DNA from: Pseudolysinimonas yzui
Lineage (GTDB): Bacteria > Actinomycetota > Actinomycetes > Actinomycetales > Microbacteriaceae
NCBI RefSeq assembly: GCF_014653215.1
Contig: NZ_BNAI01000002.1
Span: forward strand, 248,001-312,000
Direction: 5' to 3'
DNA: 64,000 nucleotides
The position numbers and the translations under genes are program-made. Positions 8,366 to 17,299 of the stretch are shown one piece after another. The notes below the pieces were generated by a model. The model was not told the origin of the DNA, searched no databases, and saw only the letters and a program-made list of their open reading frames with translations. Numbering within the stretch: the stretch's first letter is position 1; each line of letters starts with the position of its first letter.

Positions 8366-9876
8366 GCGGCGGCTCCTTTCATGATGAGGTCGAGCACGCC
8401 GTGCTCGTCGATCTGGTCGGAGGGCACGGTGCTCAGAACCTGTCCGTCGGAGATGACGAGGACGGTGTCGGAGAGGCCGAGCACCTCTTCGATCTCGCTC
8501 GACACCACGACGACGGCATTGCCCTCCGCGGCGAGTCGGCGGATGAGGCCGTAGATCTCGCTGCGGGCGCCGACGTCGACCCCGCGGGTCGGTTCGTCGA
8601 GGAGCAGGATGCGCGTGCCGTGCACGAGCCATCGGGCGAGCAGGATCTTCTGCTGGTTGCCGCCCGAGAGGGTCATCGCGGGCCGGTCGGGATCAGCAGG
8701 GCGGAGGTCGAGGGCGGAGATCTGCTCGCGCGTGACGCTGCGTTCGGCGCGCTCGTCGAGGAAACCCGCCCGCGCCATGCGCTCGAACGACGAGAGGGTC
8801 ACGTTGACGAAGATGGGTTGCTCGCCGATGAGGCCCTGGCTCTTGCGCTCTTCGGGGGTGAGGCCGATGCCGGCACGCACCGCCGACCCGACCGACCCGG
8901 GGCGCAGGGCGGAGTCGCCGACGCGAACGGTGCCGGCCGACGCGCGCCGAGCGCCGTAGATGGTCTCGAGGATCTCGGTGCGCCCCGACCCGACGAGACC
9001 GGCGAGTCCGACGATCTCGCCGGCTCGGACGGTGAAGGAGACGTTCTCGAACCTCCCCGGCAGAGTGAGATTCTCGACGGTGAGGGCGACCGGGGCGTCG
9101 GCAGGGATCGGCGCGGCCGGCGGGAAGACGTTGCCGACGTCGCGGCCGGTCATCAGGTGGATGAGTTCGCTCGTCGAGGTCGTGGCGGCGGGAAGTCCGC
9201 TCGCGGTGGTGCGACCGTCTTTGAGCACGGTGATGCGGTCGCCGATCCGGCGGATCTCTTCGAGCCGATGCGTGATGTAGACGACCGCGATTCCCGACGC
9301 GGTCAGTTCGCGCACGACCTGGAAGAGGTTCTCGACCTCCTTGTTGTCGAGCACCGCCGACGGTTCGTCCATGATGATCAACTTGATGTCGTGCGACAGA
9401 GCGCGCGCCATGCTGACGATCTGCTTGTTCGCGGCGCTGAGCTGTCCGACCTCGGTCGTCGGTGACAGCGACCCGTGGCCGAGTCGCTTCATGAGTTCGC
9501 GGGCGCGACGCACGAGGGTCGCCTGCCGGGTGAATCCGCCGCGCGCGATCTCGTGCCCGAGAAAGATGTTCTCGGCGACGGTCAGACCGTCGACGACATC
9601 CAGCTCTTGATACATCGTCGCGATCCCGAGGGCGAGCGCGTCCTGGGGGCTGGAGACCTGGAACGGCTCCCCGTTCCAGATGATGTCTCCGTCGTCGTGC
9701 CGGTAGACCCCGGCGAGCACCTTGATCAGAGTCGACTTGCCCGCACCGTTCTGGCCGAGGATGCAGTGCACCTCGCCAGGTCGCACGTCGAGTTCCACGC
9801 CTTTGAGCGCCCGAACGCCGGCGAATGACTTGGTGACCCCGCGGACGCGCAACAAGTCTTGGTCGACTTTGATCAT
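8362..9876 (-). CDS. Sugar ABC transporter ATP-binding protein (RbsA/XylG-like)
   Basis: A 504-residue protein with two fused ABC ATPase domains. The N-terminal domain has Walker A GQNGAGKST, a signature region QLSAANKQIVSMARAL and Walker B LIIMDEP. The C-terminal domain has the variant Walker A usual for this group (GLVGSGRTE), signature LSGGNQQKILLARWL and Walker B ILLLDEP. Tandem ATPases of this kind power ribose, xylose and related sugar importers. ATG 9876 is chosen because a TATGTT element sits exactly 6 bp upstream on the minus strand, implying a leaderless message; an in-frame start 12 codons earlier would lie inside that promoter. Confidence 0.93.
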   Translation of the reverse strand: MIKVDQDLLRVRGVTKSFAGVRALKGVELDVRPGEVHCILGQNGAGKSTLIKVLAGVYRHDDGDIIWNGEPFQVSSPQDALALGIATMYQELDVVDGLTVAENIFLGHEIARGGFTRQATLVRRARELMKRLGHGSLSPTTEVGQLSAANKQIVSMARALSHDIKLIIMDEPSAVLDNKEVENLFQVVRELTASGIAVVYITHRLEEIRRIGDRITVLKDGRTTASGLPAATTSTSELIHLMTGRDVGNVFPPAAPIPADAPVALTVENLTLPGRFENVSFTVRAGEIVGLAGLVGSGRTEILETIYGARRASAGTVRVGDSALRPGSVGSAVRAGIGLTPEERKSQGLIGEQPIFVNVTLSSFERMARAGFLDERAERSVTREQISALDLRPADPDRPAMTLSGGNQQKILLARWLVHGTRILLLDEPTRGVDVGARSEIYGLIRRLAAEGNAVVVVSSEIEEVLGLSDTVLVISDGQVLSTVPSDQIDEHGVLDLIMKGAAA

Positions 9877-9974
9877 TGCGGCAACATAACAGATGCCATA
9901 GCCGGTGCGCATCGCCCCAGTTTCCGTCTCAGCACAGAGATGCTAGACGTCTTCTCGGTTCGCTGTTATGTTGT
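9877..9974. promoter_or_regulatory. Divergent promoter region with an 11-bp inverted repeat
   Basis: The gap between the two transporter transcripts carries CAACATAACAG at 9882-9892 and its exact complement CTGTTATGTTG at 9963-9973. Each arm contains TATGTT oriented outward. The left copy is 6 bp before the ATPase start. The right copy has TAGACG 17 bp upstream (9944-9949) as a possible -35 element and would give a leader of about 67 nt for the binding-protein gene. The arms may be promoters, binding sites for a regulator, or both. Confidence 0.5.
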
Positions 9975-10046
9975 CGTCCACGTCAATTGGGCTCCCCATG
10001 GACCCGAAGTGACCACGGCGCAACCATTCCTCAAAGGAGAGACAGC

Positions 10047-11087
10047 ATGGCAAAGCCACGTACCCTAGGCCAGCGATTCGCGATGAGTGCCGGTGTCGGC
10101 ATCGTCGCGATGGGCCTGTTCGCAGCATGTACGTCCGGGGGAGGCGACTCCGTCGTCGATCAGGGCACCAGCAACGACGAGAACGCGGCGTCGGGTGAGA
10201 CCGTCGTCATCGGCTTCTCGGGACCGGCCGCCGACCACGGCTGGCTCGGCGCGATCAACTCGGGCGCGATCGCCGCGGCCGAGAGCTTCGACGACGTCGA
10301 CCTGCGCATCGCGGAGGGCACCAACGACGTGACCGCGCAGATCGCGGCCGTCGAGACCTTCATCAACGAAGGCGTCGACGCGATCGTGCTGCTGCCCAGT
10401 GACGGTGCCGCCCTCACCGAGGTCGCGATCAAGGCGATGGAGGCCGGCATCCCGGTCATCAACGTCGACCGCGAGTTCTCGAGCCCGTTCGCCGCGCGCA
10501 CCACGATCCTCGGTGACAACTACGGCATGGGCGTCAGCGCCGGTACGTATATCTGCGCCGAACTCGGAGGCACCGACGCCATCGTCGCCGAGATCGCCGG
10601 CATCGACGCGCTCCCGCTGACGCAGGACCGCACGCGCGGCTTCAACGACGCACTCAGCGACTGCGGCCTCGAGGTCTCGGCGCGTGTCGCCGCGGACTTC
10701 ACGGTGCAGGGCGGCGAGGCCGTGACCTCGCAGCTGCTCTCGGCCAACCCGCACATCGACGCCATCTGGAACCACGACGACGACCAGGGCATCGGCGTGC
10801 TCGCCGCGATCGACGCCGCCGGACGCGACGAGTTCTTCATGGTCGGTGGCGCGGGCTCGCGCAACGCGATGGACCTCATCGCGGCCGACAACTCGGTGCT
10901 GAAGGCGACGATCATCTACCCGTCGACTCAGGCGGCCGACGGGATCGCGCTCGCGCGGCTCATCGCGCAGGCCAAGACCGTGGGTGACCTGATCACGCCG
11001 AGCGTGCCGAACCGGATCGTGCTCGACGCGCCGGTCGTCACCAAGGACAACGTCGACCAGTTCATCGACCTGGCGTTCGCGTCCTGA
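10047..11087 (+). CDS. Sugar ABC transporter substrate-binding lipoprotein
   Basis: A 346-residue periplasmic-binding-protein type 1 (RbsB-like) lipoprotein. The signal peptide ends in the lipobox LFAAC, with Cys28 the likely lipid attachment site, followed by a Gly/Ser/Asp-rich linker. The mature part shows VIGFSGPAADHGWLGAINSGA near the start and the GVDAIVLLPSDGAAL and IPVINVDREF strands typical of the ribose/xylose group. AAAGGAGAG lies 6 nt before ATG 10047. It captures the sugar outside the membrane and hands it to the divergently encoded permease/ATPase pair. A strong hairpin follows the gene. Confidence 0.92.
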   Translation: MAKPRTLGQRFAMSAGVGIVAMGLFAACTSGGGDSVVDQGTSNDENAASGETVVIGFSGPAADHGWLGAINSGAIAAAESFDDVDLRIAEGTNDVTAQIAAVETFINEGVDAIVLLPSDGAALTEVAIKAMEAGIPVINVDREFSSPFAARTTILGDNYGMGVSAGTYICAELGGTDAIVAEIAGIDALPLTQDRTRGFNDALSDCGLEVSARVAADFTVQGGEAVTSQLLSANPHIDAIWNHDDDQGIGVLAAIDAAGRDEFFMVGGAGSRNAMDLIAADNSVLKATIIYPSTQAADGIALARLIAQAKTVGDLITPSVPNRIVLDAPVVTKDNVDQFIDLAFAS

Positions 11088-11102
11088 CCCTGCACTGAAC
11101 CC

Positions 11103-11144
11103 CGCTCAGGGCGTCCGTCCCCAGTCGGACGGGCGCCCTGAGCG
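11103..11144 (+). terminator. Hairpin terminator after the binding-protein gene
   Basis: An 18-bp stem with one G-U pair and a 6-nt loop begins 16 bp after the stop codon; the outer arms are CGCTCAGGGCG and CGCCCTGAGCG. There is no T-run, as is common in high-GC actinomycetes. Confidence 0.75.
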
Positions 11145-11177
11145 ATCACTACGCTGAAAGCAGTCCGAGGAGAACCA

Positions 11178-12359
11178 GTGACCGACACACTTCGGGTCGC
11201 CATGATCGGCTACGGATTCATGGGCGCCGCTCACTCCCAGGGGTGGCGGGTCGCCCCCCGCTTCTTCGACCTTCCCGCCGAGCCCACGATGGAGGTCGTG
11301 GTCGGCAGAGACGCGGCGGCGGTCGCCGCGGCGGCCGACAAGTGGGGCTGGAAAGAGTCGGCCACCGACTGGCGCGAGGTGATCGCGCGAGACGACATCG
11401 ACATCGTCGACATCGTCACCCCCGGCGACAGCCACGCGGAGATCGCGATCGCGGCCCTCGACGCCGGCAAACACGTGCTCTGCGAGAAGCCGCTCGCCAA
11501 CACCGTCGCCGAGGCCGAGGCGATGACCGCTGCCGCCGAACGGGCGGCCGCCGGAGGAGCCCGCTCGATGGTCGGCTTCACCTACCGCCGGGTTCCGGCG
11601 GTCGCGCTCGCGAAGCAGCTCGTCGCCGACGGGCGCATCGGCGAGGTGCGTCAGGTGCGCGCCGCCTATCTCCAGGACTGGCTGATGGATGCCGAATCGC
11701 CGATGACCTGGCGGCTCGACAAGACCCGCGCGGGCTCCGGCTCGCTCGGCGACATCGGCGCCCACGCGGTCGACCTCGCCGAACACATCACCGGGCTGAC
11801 GCTCTCGGAGGTCTCCGGCATCCTCGACACCGTCGTGCGCGAGCGCCCGCTGCTGGGTGAGGGAATCGGCCTGTCGGGCACGGCATCCTCCGAGCGGGGA
11901 ACCGTCACCGTCGACGACATCGCGCTGTTCACCGGTCGGTTCGGTGGCGGCGACGGCTACCGACCGCTCGGGATCTTCGAGGCCACCCGGTTCGCGACCG
12001 GCCACAAGAACGGGCTCCAGGTCGAGGTTTCGGGTTCCCTCGGCGCGGTGTCGTTCAACCTCGAACGGCTCAACGAGCTGCGGTTCTACGACGCGACGGC
12101 CGCCGGCACCGAGCAGGGGTTCCGCACGATCCTCGTCACCGAACACGACCACCCGTACCTCGCCCCGTGGTGGCCGCCGGGCCACATGCTCGGCTACGAG
12201 CACGGATTCAGCCACCAGGTCGTCGACTTCGTCGAGGCCATCACCCGGGGCGAGCAGCCTCGGCCGTCGTTCGCCGACGGACTCCACGTGCAGCGGGTGC
12301 TCGACGCCGTCGAGCGCAGCTCGCTCGCAGGCAGCTCCTGGCTGCCGACCGTCGCCTGA
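11178..12359 (+). CDS. Gfo/Idh/MocA family oxidoreductase
   Basis: A 393-residue NAD(P)-dependent sugar or inositol dehydrogenase. The Rossmann fold opens with VAMIGYGFMGAAHSQGW, and CEKPLANTVAEAE carries the family EKP motif with the catalytic lysine; GDIGAHAVDLAEH holds the usual active-site His. GTG 11178 is preceded by GAGGAGAACCA. It lies upstream of a TIM-barrel isomerase and a ROK regulator, an arrangement typical of sugar or inositol catabolism clusters. Its substrate is unknown; it could oxidise a product related to the imported sugar or belong to a second pathway. Confidence 0.88.
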   Translation: MTDTLRVAMIGYGFMGAAHSQGWRVAPRFFDLPAEPTMEVVVGRDAAAVAAAADKWGWKESATDWREVIARDDIDIVDIVTPGDSHAEIAIAALDAGKHVLCEKPLANTVAEAEAMTAAAERAAAGGARSMVGFTYRRVPAVALAKQLVADGRIGEVRQVRAAYLQDWLMDAESPMTWRLDKTRAGSGSLGDIGAHAVDLAEHITGLTLSEVSGILDTVVRERPLLGEGIGLSGTASSERGTVTVDDIALFTGRFGGGDGYRPLGIFEATRFATGHKNGLQVEVSGSLGAVSFNLERLNELRFYDATAAGTEQGFRTILVTEHDHPYLAPWWPPGHMLGYEHGFSHQVVDFVEAITRGEQPRPSFADGLHVQRVLDAVERSSLAGSSWLPTVA

Positions 12360-12392
12360 CGGCACCTTCACCGAGAAAGAGAGGCGGAAGCG

Positions 12393-13394
12393 ATGTCGCG
12401 ACCGATCACCCTGTTCACCGGCCAATGGGCCGATCTCCCGCTCGAAGAAGTCGCGCGCCTCGCCTCCGGCTGGGGCTACGACGGCCTCGAGCTCGCCTGC
12501 TGGGGCGACCACCTCGACCCGTGGCAGTGGGACGACCCCGCCTACGTGCAGGGGCGCCTGGACCTGCTCGCGAAGTACAACCTCAAGGTGTACGCGATCT
12601 CCAACCACTTGACGGGTCAGGCGGTCTGCGACGACCCGATCGACGAGCGTCACCGCGGCATCCTCCGGGACACCGTCTGGGGTGACGGCGACCCGGAGGG
12701 CGTGCGGCAGCGGGCCGCCGAGGAGATGAAGCACACCGCCCGCCTGGCCGCGAAGCTCGGGGTGAAGACGGTCATCGGTTTCACCGGCTCGTCGATCTGG
12801 AAGTACGTCGCCATGTTCCCGCCGGCTTCTCAGGAACTGGTCGACGCCGGTTACCAGGACTTCGCCGACCGCTGGAACCCCATCCTCGACGTCTTCGACG
12901 AGGTCGGCGTGCGGTTCGCCCACGAGGTGCACCCGTCGGAGATCGCCTACGACTACTGGACGACCGTGCGCACCCTCGAAGCGATCGGCCACCGCGAGGC
13001 GTTCGGGCTCAACTGGGACCCGTCGCACTTCATCTGGCAGCAGCTCAACCCGGTCGACTTCATCCTCGAATTCAAGGACCGCATCTACCACGTCGACTGC
13101 AAGGACGTGAAGCTGAACCTCGGCAACGGCCGCAACGGCCGCCTCGGGTCGCACCTCGCGTGGGCCGACCTGCGGCGCGGGTGGGACTTCGTCTCCACCG
13201 GTCGCGGCGACGTTCCCTGGGAGGCCTCGTTCCGGGCGCTCAACAGCATCGGCTACGACGGCCCGATCTCGGTCGAGTGGGAAGACGCCGGCATGGATCG
13301 GCTGCTCGGCGCGCCCGAGGCGCTCGAGTTCGTCAAGCGCAACGCTTTCGCCGCTCCGGCAGCCGCATTCGACGCGGCCTTCTCGACGAAGTGA
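12393..13394 (+). CDS. Sugar phosphate isomerase/epimerase family protein
   Basis: A 333-residue AP-endonuclease-2-like TIM barrel. It starts with [30 protein letters not shown], and the metal-site pieces [35 protein letters not shown] and [11 protein letters not shown] contain the Glu, His and Asp residues normally found in this fold. Family members include xylose-isomerase-like epimerases and inosose dehydratases; the exact reaction cannot be assigned. It lies 33 bp after the oxidoreductase gene and the two probably act in one route. Confidence 0.85.
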   Translation: MSRPITLFTGQWADLPLEEVARLASGWGYDGLELACWGDHLDPWQWDDPAYVQGRLDLLAKYNLKVYAISNHLTGQAVCDDPIDERHRGILRDTVWGDGDPEGVRQRAAEEMKHTARLAAKLGVKTVIGFTGSSIWKYVAMFPPASQELVDAGYQDFADRWNPILDVFDEVGVRFAHEVHPSEIAYDYWTTVRTLEAIGHREAFGLNWDPSHFIWQQLNPVDFILEFKDRIYHVDCKDVKLNLGNGRNGRLGSHLAWADLRRGWDFVSTGRGDVPWEASFRALNSIGYDGPISVEWEDAGMDRLLGAPEALEFVKRNAFAAPAAAFDAAFSTK

Positions 13395-13406
13395 TCTCGG
13401 TGCGGG

Positions 13407-13437
13407 GGGCCCGCGAGATGTCGGGCTGCGGGCCCCT
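13407..13437 (+). terminator. Hairpin between the isomerase and ROK genes
   Basis: GGGGCCCGC and GCGGGCCCC form a 9-bp stem with a 13-nt loop, 12 bp after the isomerase stop codon. No T-run follows, so it may be a terminator or only attenuate read-through into the regulator gene. Confidence 0.5.
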
Positions 13438-13470
13438 CGCCACCACACCGTCGAATGATGACGTGCGACG

Positions 13471-14763
13471 GTGACCGACCCACGCCTCCCCATCGAGGCC
13501 GGCGGCGCGCCCCGCCGGGTCTCCCCGGGCACGACGCTCGACGACGTGCGCCGCCAGAACCTCTCCCAGGTGCTGCGGTTCGTGCACTACCGCGGTCCGT
13601 CTTCCCGCGCCGAGATCACCCGGGCGACCGGACTCAACCGCTCGACGGTCGGCGGGCTCGTCGCGGAACTCGGCGAGCGCGGACTCGTCGTCGAATCGGA
13701 GGCCTTGCAGACCCGGCGCGTCGGGCGACCGAGCGCGATCGTGAATCCGGCCGAGACGACCTTCGCCATCACGGTCAACCCCGAGATCGACGCGACCGAG
13801 GTGGGGATCGTCGCCCTCGGCGGACGGGTGCTGCGCACGGTGCGCCACCGGCACGAGCGCATCCCGACCTTCCGCGAGTTCGTCAACGTCGTGGCGGCGA
13901 TCATCGACGGGATGCGACCCGGCTTCGCTCCGGAGTCACGAATCGTCGGGGTCGGCGTCGCCGTGCCCGGGCTGGTGCGTCCCGACGATGCGAGCGTCTC
14001 GATCGCTCCCCACCTGGGCTGGCGCGATGCGCCGGTGTCGGCTCTGCTCTCCGAGGCGACCGGCCTTCCCGTGGTCGCCGGCAACGACGCGAACTGCGGG
14101 GTGCTGGCCGAGAGCGCCTTCGGGGCGGGTCGCTCCGTCGACAGCGTCGTGTACCTGAACGGGGGAGCGAGCGGCATCGGCGGCGGCATCTCGCTGTTCG
14201 GGTCGATCGTCATCGGGCACAACGGGCAGGCCGGCGAGTTCGGGCACACCCTCGTCGACCCCGCGGGGATCGAGTGCCACTGCGGCGCGATCGGGTGTCT
14301 CGAAACCGAGGTCAGTCGCGAGCGGCTCATCGCCGCACTGGGGGCCGACAGCTCCGACCTCGACGACCTCGAACGAGCGCTCGCCGCCGCGTGGAGCGAT
14401 CCCGCGAGCGCCGGCCGTCGCGAGATCGCGCGTCAGATCGCCAGTCTCGGCGTCGCGCTGCGCACGATCGTCAACGCCCTCAATCCGCGCTGTGTCGTGT
14501 TCGGCGGCTTCCTCGCGGCGATCCTGCGGGTCGTCGGAGCCGACGAGATCATCCGTGCGATCGGGGCCACGCTGCCCGAGGGGGTGCGCGACCTGACCCT
14601 CGTGCCGTCGACGCTGGGGCGCGACAACCTGCTGATCGGCGCCGCCGAGCTCGTCTTCCAACGGCTGCTCGACGACCCGACGATCGTGCTGCCCACCGAG
14701 GCCGAGACGGCGCGTCGGCACGGTCAGCGCCCGGGAGCCCCCGCGGTGACGCCGGTAGGCTGA
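13471..14763 (+). CDS. ROK family transcriptional regulator (second copy)
   Basis: A 430-residue ROK repressor and paralogue of the protein at 3547. The helix-turn-helix lies at about residues 25-80 (SRAEITRATGLNRSTVGGLVAEL), the kinase-like domain contains GVGVAVPGLVRPDD and GGASGIGGGISLFG, and the zinc motif is CHCGAIGCLE. The region after the zinc motif is full length. By position it likely controls the oxidoreductase/isomerase pair upstream, and cross-talk with the xylose repressor is possible because the DNA-recognition helices are nearly the same. The target is inferred only from location. Confidence 0.88.
   Translation: MTDPRLPIEAGGAPRRVSPGTTLDDVRRQNLSQVLRFVHYRGPSSRAEITRATGLNRSTVGGLVAELGERGLVVESEALQTRRVGRPSAIVNPAETTFAITVNPEIDATEVGIVALGGRVLRTVRHRHERIPTFREFVNVVAAIIDGMRPGFAPESRIVGVGVAVPGLVRPDDASVSIAPHLGWRDAPVSALLSEATGLPVVAGNDANCGVLAESAFGAGRSVDSVVYLNGGASGIGGGISLFGSIVIGHNGQAGEFGHTLVDPAGIECHCGAIGCLETEVSRERLIAALGADSSDLDDLERALAAAWSDPASAGRREIARQIASLGVALRTIVNALNPRCVVFGGFLAAILRVVGADEIIRAIGATLPEGVRDLTLVPSTLGRDNLLIGAAELVFQRLLDDPTIVLPTEAETARRHGQRPGAPAVTPVG
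14756..14761 (+). promoter_or_regulatory. Leaderless -10 element of the HerA-like gene
   Basis: TAGGCT ends at the ROK stop codon and lies exactly 6 bp before GTG 14768, so the helicase-like gene may have its own leaderless transcript despite being close behind the ROK gene. Confidence 0.45.
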
Positions 14764-14767
14764 CGGC

Positions 14768-16333
14768 GTGACTGAGCCGGCGCCGACCCTGGGGGCCGGG
14801 CCGTTGACTGCGGATGCCGTCGCGGCCGTGCGCACCGGGTACGCCTTCGACGCCCCCGCTCTCGAGATGGGGGCGCTGGTCAACGGCGCCGTCCTGCCCG
14901 ACGTGCCGGTGCGCATCCCGTTGGCGATGGTCACCCGCCACGGTCTGGTCGCGGGCGCCACCGGAACCGGCAAGACGAAGACGCTCCAGGTGCTCGCCGA
15001 ACAGCTGAGCGCCGCCGGGGTGCCGGTGTTCGCCGCCGACGTGAAGGGCGACCTGTCGGGAATCGCGACCGCGGGAACCGCCGACGACAAGCTGCGGGCT
15101 CGAACGGCGAGCATCGGGCAGCCGTGGCAACCGCAGGCGGCGCCGACCGAGTTCTTCAGCCTCGGCGGTCTCGGCGCCGGCATCCCGGTGCGCGCCACCG
15201 TCGAACGCTTCGGCCCGGTGTTGCTGGCCAAGGTGCTCGGCCTCAACCCCACCCAGGAGTCGAGCCTGCGGCTCGTGTTCCATTACGCCCGCAAAGCCGG
15301 GTTGCCGCTCGTCGACCTCGCCGACCTGCGTGCCATCGTGAGCCATCTGGTGAGCCCGGCCGGCAAGAAGGAGCTGGCCGAGCTGGGCGGGTTGTCGAAG
15401 GCCACCGCGGGCGTGATCCTGCGCGAACTGGTCACCTTCGCGGATCACGGCGCCGACGTCTTCTTCGGGGAACCCGAGATCGAGGTGAGCGAGTTCCTGC
15501 GCCTCGCCCAGGACGGGCGCGGTGTCGTGAGCCTGCTCGAGGTGTCGAGCGTGCAGGACAAGCCCGCCCTGTTCTCGACCTTCCTCATGTGGCTGCTCTC
15601 AGAGCTGTACCGCACGTTGCCCGAGGTCGGCGACCTGCGCCAGCCGAAGCTGGTGTTCTTCTTCGACGAGGCGCACCTGCTCTTCCGGGATGCCTCGAAA
15701 GACTTCCTGGCGGTCGTCACCCAGACGGTGCGGCTCATCCGCTCGAAGGGTGTGGGCATCTTCTTCGTCACCCAGACCCCGAAGGATGTTCCGGGCGACG
15801 TGCTGGCCCAGCTCGGCAGCCGCGTGCAGCACCAGTTGCGGGCTCACACCCCCGACGACGCGCGAGAGCTCAAGGCGACGGTGTCGACCTACCCGAGTTC
15901 GGCGTACGACCTGATCGAGGTGCTCACGACGCTCGCGATGGGCGAGGCGATCGTGACGGTGCTCAACGAGGAGGGCGCACCCTCGCCGGTCGCGTGGACG
16001 CGGCTGCGAGCGCCGCAGAGCGCGATGTCGCCGACCCCGCCCGAGCGGATCGAGGCCACCGTTCGGGCCTCGCCCTTGCTCGCGCGCTACGGGACCCCCG
16101 CCGATCCGGAGTCGGCGCACGACATCCTCGCCGCGCGGGCACCGGTCACCCCGGAACCGGTCACCCCGGAACCGGTGACGCCCGAGCCGGAGATCGCGGA
16201 AACCGTCGCCGAACCCGCGGCCCGCCGCGCGACCAACAACCCGCGCCGCGCCCGCACGAAGCCGTCCGGAGGCCGCCGACGCACGACGATCATCGGCGTG
16301 ATCGTCGAGAAGTTGTTCGGTCGCGCGCGCTGA
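14768..16333 (+). CDS. HerA-like/DUF853 family P-loop ATPase
   Basis: A 521-residue ATPase of the HerA/DUF853 group. Walker A is GATGTGKTKTL at about residue 60, followed by VFAADVKGDLSG; Walker B is PKLVFFFDEAHLLF, with FVTQTPKDVPGDVLAQLGSRVQHQLRAHTP after it as in the family. The C-terminal 70 residues are a poorly ordered tail containing VTPEP repeated three times and a basic end (RRTTIIGVIVEKLFG). Members are thought to act as hexameric DNA motors, but the bacterial DUF853 branch has no settled role. It is convergent with the following membrane-protein gene. Confidence 0.85.
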   Translation: MTEPAPTLGAGPLTADAVAAVRTGYAFDAPALEMGALVNGAVLPDVPVRIPLAMVTRHGLVAGATGTGKTKTLQVLAEQLSAAGVPVFAADVKGDLSGIATAGTADDKLRARTASIGQPWQPQAAPTEFFSLGGLGAGIPVRATVERFGPVLLAKVLGLNPTQESSLRLVFHYARKAGLPLVDLADLRAIVSHLVSPAGKKELAELGGLSKATAGVILRELVTFADHGADVFFGEPEIEVSEFLRLAQDGRGVVSLLEVSSVQDKPALFSTFLMWLLSELYRTLPEVGDLRQPKLVFFFDEAHLLFRDASKDFLAVVTQTVRLIRSKGVGIFFVTQTPKDVPGDVLAQLGSRVQHQLRAHTPDDARELKATVSTYPSSAYDLIEVLTTLAMGEAIVTVLNEEGAPSPVAWTRLRAPQSAMSPTPPERIEATVRASPLLARYGTPADPESAHDILAARAPVTPEPVTPEPVTPEPEIAETVAEPAARRATNNPRRARTKPSGGRRRTTIIGVIVEKLFGRAR

Positions 16334-16339
16334 ACCGCG

Positions 16340-16960
16340 TCACGCCATGATCGGCATGCCGAGGAGCACCATGACTCCGACGGCGACCGCGATGGCGGCC
16401 GCGATGCAGGCCGCGAGGAGCCCGGCCATGAGCCAGGGGCGGTTCTCGAACCAGTACGCGCTCCCCGGGTAGGCAGCGAAGAACTCGGGGAACGACATCG
16501 GTTCCGGCGCGATCCGCACGGGAACCGGGAGCGCCTCCGCGACCCTCATGAGGTCGGCTTCATGCCAGAAGGTCCCCCGAAGCCGGTAAAGCCGCTGTCC
16601 TTCGGCGTCGCGCACGAGCAGTTGCGGCACCGTCTCCGGAGACTGGCCGACATAGACCGGCACGATGTCGACCGTCGCGATCCTTTCGAGCGGCACGCGC
16701 ACCATCGGGCTGAAGATCCCGCGCCCGCGCAGTTCCCCGTCGGCGACGACGGTGTCGACCGTGAGTTGCCGCCACAGCAGGGCCAGCGCTGCGACGACGA
16801 CGATCGCCTGCATGAGGCCGACCCACGCCGCCTGGCCGCGCGGGATCGCGAACCAGTACAGCACCGCCGAGACGGGGATGAGCACCACGAGGATCGAGAT
16901 GAGGGCGGACACCATGAGCGAGCGGCGCGGCACAATGCGCACGATCTCGGCGTCCGTCAC
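16340..16960 (-). CDS. Membrane protein with a PH-like domain, unknown function
   Basis: A 206-residue protein. Two hydrophobic segments near the N-terminus (LMVSALISILVVLIPVSAV and WVGLMQAIVVVAALALLW) are followed by about 90 soluble residues resembling a bacterial PH-like domain (VRVPLERIATVDIVPVYVG) and a C-terminal hydrophobic segment (AGLLAACIAAAIAVAVGVMV). GTG 16960 is chosen because AGGGAGAG lies 7 nt upstream and the longer open frame would run back through the tRNA-Ser gene. The role is unknown. Confidence 0.7.
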   Translation of the reverse strand: MTDAEIVRIVPRRSLMVSALISILVVLIPVSAVLYWFAIPRGQAAWVGLMQAIVVVAALALLWRQLTVDTVVADGELRGRGIFSPMVRVPLERIATVDIVPVYVGQSPETVPQLLVRDAEGQRLYRLRGTFWHEADLMRVAEALPVPVRIAPEPMSFPEFFAAYPGSAYWFENRPWLMAGLLAACIAAAIAVAVGVMVLLGMPIMA

Positions 16961-17043
16961 GGGCGTGCTCTCCCTGATGAAAACCCGCCTCTTGAGCGGG
17001 TGGTGTACGGGGTGGCGGTGGTGCGTTCGGTGCGGGATTTCAG

Positions 17044-17128
17044 CGGAGGATGGGGGATTCGAACCCCCGAGGGCTTTCACCCAACACGCTTTCCAAGCGT
17101 GCGCCATAGGCCACTAGGCGAATCCTCC
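17044..17128 (-). tRNA. tRNA-Ser (anticodon GGA)
   Basis: An 85-nt tRNA with the 7-bp acceptor stem GGAGGAT/ATCCTCC, anticodon loop CTTGGAAAG with GGA, a long variable arm as expected for serine tRNAs, and T-arm GGTTCGAATCC. CCA is not encoded. It lies just downstream of the SRP RNA on the same strand. Confidence 0.96.
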
Positions 17129-17132
17129 TGAA

Positions 17133-17221
17133 GGACTCTCCGCGCACCCGTCAGAGCCCGGTTACCCTTGCTACGTTTCCGTCCTGGGGGAGTTGGCCTG
17201 GATGGCGCCACGCGGAGAGCC
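17133..17221 (-). ncRNA. ffs: Signal recognition particle RNA (4.5S type)
   Basis: The minus strand folds as the small bacterial SRP RNA: GGCTCTCCGCG at the 5' end pairs with CGCGGAGAGTCC at the 3' end, and the apical domain contains CCCCCAGGACGGAAACGTAGC followed by AAGGGTAACC, the conserved helix-8 region with its GGAA loop. It binds Ffh and targets membrane proteins to the translocon. Position beside dnaX and tRNA-Ser is a common arrangement in actinobacteria. Exact ends are uncertain by several bases. Confidence 0.9.
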
Positions 17222-17287
17222 GTCTGCCAGTGTAGGGCCTCAACCCGGGCGCCGGTACGCGGGCAGGAGCACGTCAGCTGCGACGAC

Positions 17288-17293
17288 TACTCT
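17288..17293 (+). promoter_or_regulatory. Leaderless -10 element of dnaX
   Basis: TACTCT lies exactly 6 bp before GTG 17300, so the dnaX message should start at its initiation codon. Confidence 0.45.
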
Positions 17294-17299
17294 CGTACC

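Noticed and set aside
11106-13532. 808-codon minus-strand frame over the oxidoreductase and isomerase genes
   Set aside because: Composition is typical of antisense shadow, while the plus strand has complete recognisable enzymes.
16961-17107. N-terminal extension of the PH-like membrane protein
   Set aside because: The extension would be translated from the tRNA-Ser gene; a better start with a ribosome-binding site exists at 16960.
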